Below are positions 7,336 through 10,504 of a stretch of 10,504 bases of DNA, piece by piece. Source of the stretch: Methanobacteriota archaeon (GTDB lineage: Archaea > Methanobacteriota > Methanobacteria > Methanobacteriales > Methanobacteriaceae); the NCBI GenBank assembly GCA_023409695.1, contig JAEYQZ010000183.1, forward strand, positions 1 to 10,504, written 5' to 3'. The position numbers and the translations under genes are program-made. The notes below the pieces were generated by a model. That model was not told the origin of the DNA. It made no database searches and saw nothing but the letters and a program-made list of their open reading frames with translations. Each line of letters opens with the position of its first letter. The first letter of the stretch is position 1.

Positions 7336-8349
7336 ATGAACCCAAAAATTGCAGTGGTAATTTTAAACTGGAATGGCTCTGAAGATACATTAGAATGTCT
7401 TGAGTCATTACGTCAAATTGCTTATTCCAATTACAGTATAATCATTGTTGATAACGCGTCATCTGATGACTCTTTAGAAAGAATAAGAAAGTACTGTAGG
7501 GGTGAAATCGAAGTCAAATCTTCTTTTTTTAAATATTCAAGAAGAAATAAACCAGTTGAAACAATCGAATATACAAAGGAAGAATCTGAAAAAACAGAAT
7601 TAACTTTTAGAGATATAACACTAATTAAGAATGATAAAAATTATGGATTTGCTGAGGGAAACAACATTGGAATAAGATATGGATTAAATAATTTAGATTT
7701 AGACTATATTCTGCTTTTGAATAATGATACAGTAGTTGACCACAATTTTTTAGGGGAACTAATTAAAATTTCTGAAAGTAACCCCCATATCGGATTTGTA
7801 AGTCCCAAAACATACTACTATGATTTTAATAACAAACAAAATGTCATAAATTTCGCTGGTGGATCCCTGAATATGTTTAAAGGACAATCTCAGTCCATTG
7901 GAGTAAACGAAGTTGATAATGGCCAATATGACCAGATAAAAACCGTAGAATATGGTGAAGGCTCCTGTTTGCTTATAAAAAGAGAAGTTTTAGAGAAAAT
8001 AGACTTATTTGATACAAAGTATTTTGCTTACTGGGAGGAAGCAGATTTATGTATAAGAGGAAATAATGCAGGATACAGGTCAGTGTACGTTCCAAAAGCT
8101 AAAATATGGCATAAAGTTTCAGCATCAACTGATGATCCAACTAAACTGTATTATTATACGCGGAATAAATTCTGGTTCATGCATAAATATGCAAATAAAA
8201 TGGAATATGCCTCTTTTATGGCGCTTTTTTTCGGATTCTATTTTTGGAACCTAACCTGTAGATATATCATATATGGTTTATACAAAAGAAGCTTAAAATA
8301 CAATAGCTACTTTTTAAAGGGAATAATTAATGGAATTCTAATTAAATAA
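7336..8349 (+). CDS. GT2 family glycosyltransferase, paralogue 3
   Basis: A 337-residue family 2 glycosyltransferase, the third paralogue here. Motifs: IAVVILNWNG (5-14), VDNASSD (38-44), a shorter form of the shared insert (about 54-94, with C54 and IEVKSSFFKY), NYGFAEGNN (102-110), LLNNDTVVD (127-135), GEGSC (207-211), WEEADLCIR (233-241), WHK (258-260) and YYYTRNKFWFM (272-282). The catalytic ED pair reads EE (E234, E235), a variant I recall from other GT2 enzymes. A hydrophobic stretch at about 291-313 may anchor it to the membrane. No in-frame ATG precedes 7336 and no Shine-Dalgarno site is evident; the leader may be short. Its TAA touches the ATG of the following gene, so the two are almost certainly cotranscribed. 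It likely adds one sugar to the lipid-linked glycan. Confidence 0.9.
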   Translation: MNPKIAVVILNWNGSEDTLECLESLRQIAYSNYSIIIVDNASSDDSLERIRKYCRGEIEVKSSFFKYSRRNKPVETIEYTKEESEKTELTFRDITLIKNDKNYGFAEGNNIGIRYGLNNLDLDYILLLNNDTVVDHNFLGELIKISESNPHIGFVSPKTYYYDFNNKQNVINFAGGSLNMFKGQSQSIGVNEVDNGQYDQIKTVEYGEGSCLLIKREVLEKIDLFDTKYFAYWEEADLCIRGNNAGYRSVYVPKAKIWHKVSASTDDPTKLYYYTRNKFWFMHKYANKMEYASFMALFFGFYFWNLTCRYIIYGLYKRSLKYNSYFLKGIINGILIK

Positions 8350-9432
8350 ATGTCAGATAAAATGATTAAAATTAATTTCATTACCAGTTGGAACACAGAA
8401 TGTGGAATAGCTGAAACTACCAGATTCCTTGTTACTGAATTAAAAAAGGAGAATGATATCCAGATCAATATTTGCCCTGTTAAAAAATCAGGAACAAGAA
8501 ACCCTTTTTATTATATTAAAATGCTAAAAAATGTCAGAAAAAATCAGATTACACATATCCAGTATCACGGCGATTTATTTAGCCCGTTTATACCGGGATT
8601 TTCACTTAGTTATTTTCCTATGGTTATATTTTTACTGAAATTCTGGAGAAAAAATAAAATAATTACTACTGTGCATGAAATAGACCCCAATTCCATGTTA
8701 GATAAACTAAATATTAAGTTTTTAAACCTTTCTAACAAATTAATTGCCCACAACAAAAGCACGATAAATTCTATGGAAAAAAATGGAATAAAAAATAATA
8801 AGTTATTTCTAATTCCATTAGGTACTTCAGAAAATAAAATACTGGATAAAACGTTTTGTAAAAATAAGTTAGGATTACCAGACAGGAAAATATTGACTAT
8901 TTTTGGGTTTATAGGTTTAAATAAAGGACATGATCTCATTATTGATATTTTACACGATTTAGATGAAGATTGTATCCTTATTATAGCAGGTGCATCCCCA
9001 AACAGAGAACAAATTGAATATAGACACCTTTTAAAAGATAAAATAACATCTGCAGGGTTACAGAATAGAGTGAAATTTTTGGGTTTTGTTGATGAAAAAA
9101 AGCTACCAGTTGTTGCAAATGCGACTGATATTTTCTTATATCCCTACCGCTGGATTGTCGCTTCCGCAGCCCTAAATATAGCCTTGAGCTACCAAATTCC
9201 AACTATAACTTCCGATCTAGATTATTTTAAAGAAATAAAAAAGAAGTATGACTGTATAAACCTCTTTAAAAGTGAAAATAAGCAGGATCTGCTGGAAAAA
9301 ATACTGGAGCTTCTAAACAGTACTGAAAAACAGGACCACCTTAAAGAAAAATGCATGTATTTTAGCAAAAAAACAAGCTGGAAATCCGTTGGAGATAAAA
9401 CAAAAAAATTATATTTAGAATTAACATGTTAA
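8350..9432 (+). CDS. GT4-like (GT-B fold) glycosyltransferase
   Basis: A 360-residue protein with GT-B architecture. The N-terminal domain shows TECGIAETTRFL (16-27), the CGIA-x-x-T loop of many GT4 enzymes, then THIQYH (68-73) and TTVHE (106-110). The linker region LIPLGTSEN (154-162) leads to the donor domain with LTIFGFIGLNKGHDLI (182-197), RVKFLGFVDEKKL (240-252) and ATDIFLYPYRWIVASAALNIAL (258-279, cited by position). Where most family members have EX7E, this protein has YRWIVASAALNIA, with both glutamates absent, so family assignment is by fold-level pattern and activity is less sure. The ATG at 8350 directly follows the TAA of GT2 paralogue 3, and no strong binding site is seen, suggesting translational coupling. 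A second ATG at 8362 would remove four residues. The donor is unknown; a sugar transferase acting on the same glycan is the natural inference. Confidence 0.85.
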   Translation: MSDKMIKINFITSWNTECGIAETTRFLVTELKKENDIQINICPVKKSGTRNPFYYIKMLKNVRKNQITHIQYHGDLFSPFIPGFSLSYFPMVIFLLKFWRKNKIITTVHEIDPNSMLDKLNIKFLNLSNKLIAHNKSTINSMEKNGIKNNKLFLIPLGTSENKILDKTFCKNKLGLPDRKILTIFGFIGLNKGHDLIIDILHDLDEDCILIIAGASPNREQIEYRHLLKDKITSAGLQNRVKFLGFVDEKKLPVVANATDIFLYPYRWIVASAALNIALSYQIPTITSDLDYFKEIKKKYDCINLFKSENKQDLLEKILELLNSTEKQDHLKEKCMYFSKKTSWKSVGDKTKKLYLELTC

Positions 9433-9692
9433 ATTTTCATATTAGTAAGTAATTAGTAACATTAATTAATAATAAACTTATAAATAATAATATAAATTTT
9501 CTGCAGAATGCATATAAAAAACAGACACATTTAGATGTTCCCTTTGCAAGACTATTGAATTAAAAAAAACAGTAGAATTATCCTCAATTTTCTAGGGAAA
9601 CATAAGACTAAATACACATCGTAAAAGTTAAAATGATACAATTAGCATTAAAATTGCCTTGTTTAAATAATAGATATACATGAGGGGCTTTA
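9433..9692. other. 260-base intergenic region before the SDR gene
   Basis: No gene seen. Near the left end TTAGTAA occurs twice (9442-9448, 9453-9459) with an 11-base period, within the element resembling 869-888. TATA-like sequences are ATATAAAAA (9512-9520) and TTTAAATAA (9662-9670); the second is too close to the ATG at 9693 for a gene with a Shine-Dalgarno site. If the first is used, the leader would be about 150 bases. No T-run or strong hairpin marks the end of the upstream gene. Confidence 0.45.
9442..9463. repeat. Direct TTAGTAA repeat; AGTAAGTAAT element copy 2
   Basis: TTAGTAA is repeated exactly with one-helical-turn spacing (11 bases), the arrangement expected of a dimeric or tandem protein-binding site. 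The 9444-9463 part shares 16 of 20 positions with 869-888. TTACTAA, its reverse complement, also occurs at 2521-2527 after the flippase gene. A regulatory role is speculative. Confidence 0.25.
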
Positions 9693-10504
9693 ATGAATTG
9701 GAAAGGTAAAAATATTTTAATAACTGGAATAGATGGATTCGTAGGACCCTACTTAGGGGAAAACTTGCTAAAAAAAGAAGCCAATGTCTTTGGATTAGTT
9801 AGAAGGAGGGCTGATGGAGTTAAGACTAAAAGTCTAGAGGATAAAGGAATTGAAGATAATGTAAAACTCATTGGGGGAGATTTAGCTGACATTACTTCGC
9901 TTGCTAATGCGCTTGACGTGTCAGATCCGGATTTTATTTTTCATTTAGCTGCTCAGTCTTTTGTTCCAAGATCCTTTGAAAATTCACTGGAAACACAGCA
10001 GATAAACTGCATAGGAACAGCCAATCTACTAGATGCAGTAAGAATAAAGGATATAGATGCAAAAACAATTTTTGCAGGTTCCAGTGAAGAGTACGGACTG
10101 GTTATATCATCCGTCAAACATCAGCAGCAAGTAGAAAAAAAATATCAATCAATATTTCCTGAAGCAGAAAGCATTCCTGAAGTTCCTATTAAAGAGTCTA
10201 ATCCTTTGCGTCCTATGTCTCCTTATGCTGTTTCTAAAGTTTATGGTGATTTTTTAATGAGGAATTACTATCACTCCTATGGAATGGATAATGTGGTTTC
10301 CCGTGCTTTCAACCATGAAGGTGCTGGAAGAGGACCCATGTTCGTTACATCAGTCATAACAAACCAGATAATGAAATTAAAATTTGGAGAAATTGATAAA
10401 GTAACTATAGGGAATGTTAACGCTTTCAGGGACTGGTCACATGTTAAAGACATAGTAAACGGCTACATACTTCTTGCAGGAAAAGGTAAAAGCGGAGAAG
10501 TATA
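9693..10504 (+). CDS. GDP-mannose 4,6-dehydratase/GDP-6-deoxyhexose reductase-type SDR, 5' part
   Basis: The first 270 complete codons of an extended SDR enzyme that continues past the right edge. Features: NAD(P)-binding TGIDGFVGPYL (11-21), D63 in GGDL, HLAAQSFVPRSF (84-95), the GSSEEYG active-site strand (129-135, catalytic Ser and Glu), YxxxK in SPYAVSK (Y178, K182), FNHEGAGRG (207-215), FVTSVITNQI (217-226) and GNVNAFRDWSHVKDIV (240-255). The FNHE, FVT and RDWSHVKD parts match GDP-mannose 4,6-dehydratases, which make GDP-4-keto-6-deoxymannose, while GSSEEYG and GFVGPYL recall the GDP-6-deoxy-4-keto-mannose reductase (RMD) group. Either reaction would feed 6-deoxyhexose synthesis. Residues about 136-165 form an extra, charged segment. 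A strong GAGGGG site lies five bases before the ATG. It probably begins a separate unit of nucleotide-sugar genes. Confidence 0.85.
   Translation, partial: MNWKGKNILITGIDGFVGPYLGENLLKKEANVFGLVRRRADGVKTKSLEDKGIEDNVKLIGGDLADITSLANALDVSDPDFIFHLAAQSFVPRSFENSLETQQINCIGTANLLDAVRIKDIDAKTIFAGSSEEYGLVISSVKHQQQVEKKYQSIFPEAESIPEVPIKESNPLRPMSPYAVSKVYGDFLMRNYYHSYGMDNVVSRAFNHEGAGRGPMFVTSVITNQIMKLKFGEIDKVTIGNVNAFRDWSHVKDIVNGYILLAGKGKSGEV

Noticed and set aside
8066..8254. 62-codon plus-strand open frame inside GT2 paralogue 3
   Set aside because: It is an out-of-frame overlap with a well-supported glycosyltransferase and shows no independent coding signal.
8610..8939. 109-codon open frame on the minus strand
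   Set aside because: Antisense to the GT4-like gene at 8350-9432, with no motif or ribosome binding site of its own.

Overview
The window is strongly AT-rich and reads as archaeal, most likely a methanogen of the Methanobacteriales (Methanobacterium or a relative). This is an inference. It rests on heavy use of ATA and AGA codons, TATA-box-like upstream elements, T-run or AT-hairpin gene ends, GAGGT/GAGGAG-type ribosome binding sites, and glycosyltransferases of a type I associate from memory with that order. No rRNA, tRNA, CRISPR array, transposase or phage gene is visible.

All eight supported genes lie on the plus strand and belong to one theme: making nucleotide sugars and assembling and exporting a surface glycan. 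From left to right: the 3' part of a UDP-hexose 4-epimerase (start to 689); a gene-free AT-rich gap with a T8 run and a candidate promoter (690-1084); a Wzx-type flippase (1085-2515) followed by an 11-bp inverted repeat; a SAM-dependent methyltransferase (2670-3335); two adjacent GT2 glycosyltransferases (3443-4516, 4541-5659); a GT4 glycosyltransferase (5802-7019); a 316-base gap with two AT hairpins; a third GT2 paralogue (7336-8349) directly abutting a divergent GT-B/GT4-like transferase (8350-9432); a 260-base gap; and the 5' part of a GDP-mannose 4,6-dehydratase/reductase-type SDR that runs off the right edge (9693-10504).

The likely logic is as follows. The two SDR enzymes supply modified UDP- and GDP-sugars. 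Five glycosyltransferases add sugars one at a time on the cytoplasmic face to a lipid-linked acceptor. The methyltransferase may decorate a sugar. The flippase moves the lipid-linked product across the membrane. No polymerase, ligase or oligosaccharyltransferase is visible, so the final acceptor (protein N-glycan, exopolysaccharide or other wall polymer) cannot be assigned from this window.

The most interesting points are a shared insert of about 40-50 residues inside the GT2 catalytic domain of all three paralogues; a conserved N-terminal half against a divergent C-terminal half in the tandem GT2 pair; an SDR with features of both GMD and RMD plus an extra segment; a GT4-like enzyme without the usual EX7E pair; and a 25/26-base near-repeat shared by two intergenic regions. 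Nothing here proves a previously undescribed system. It looks like a lineage-specific surface-glycan locus.
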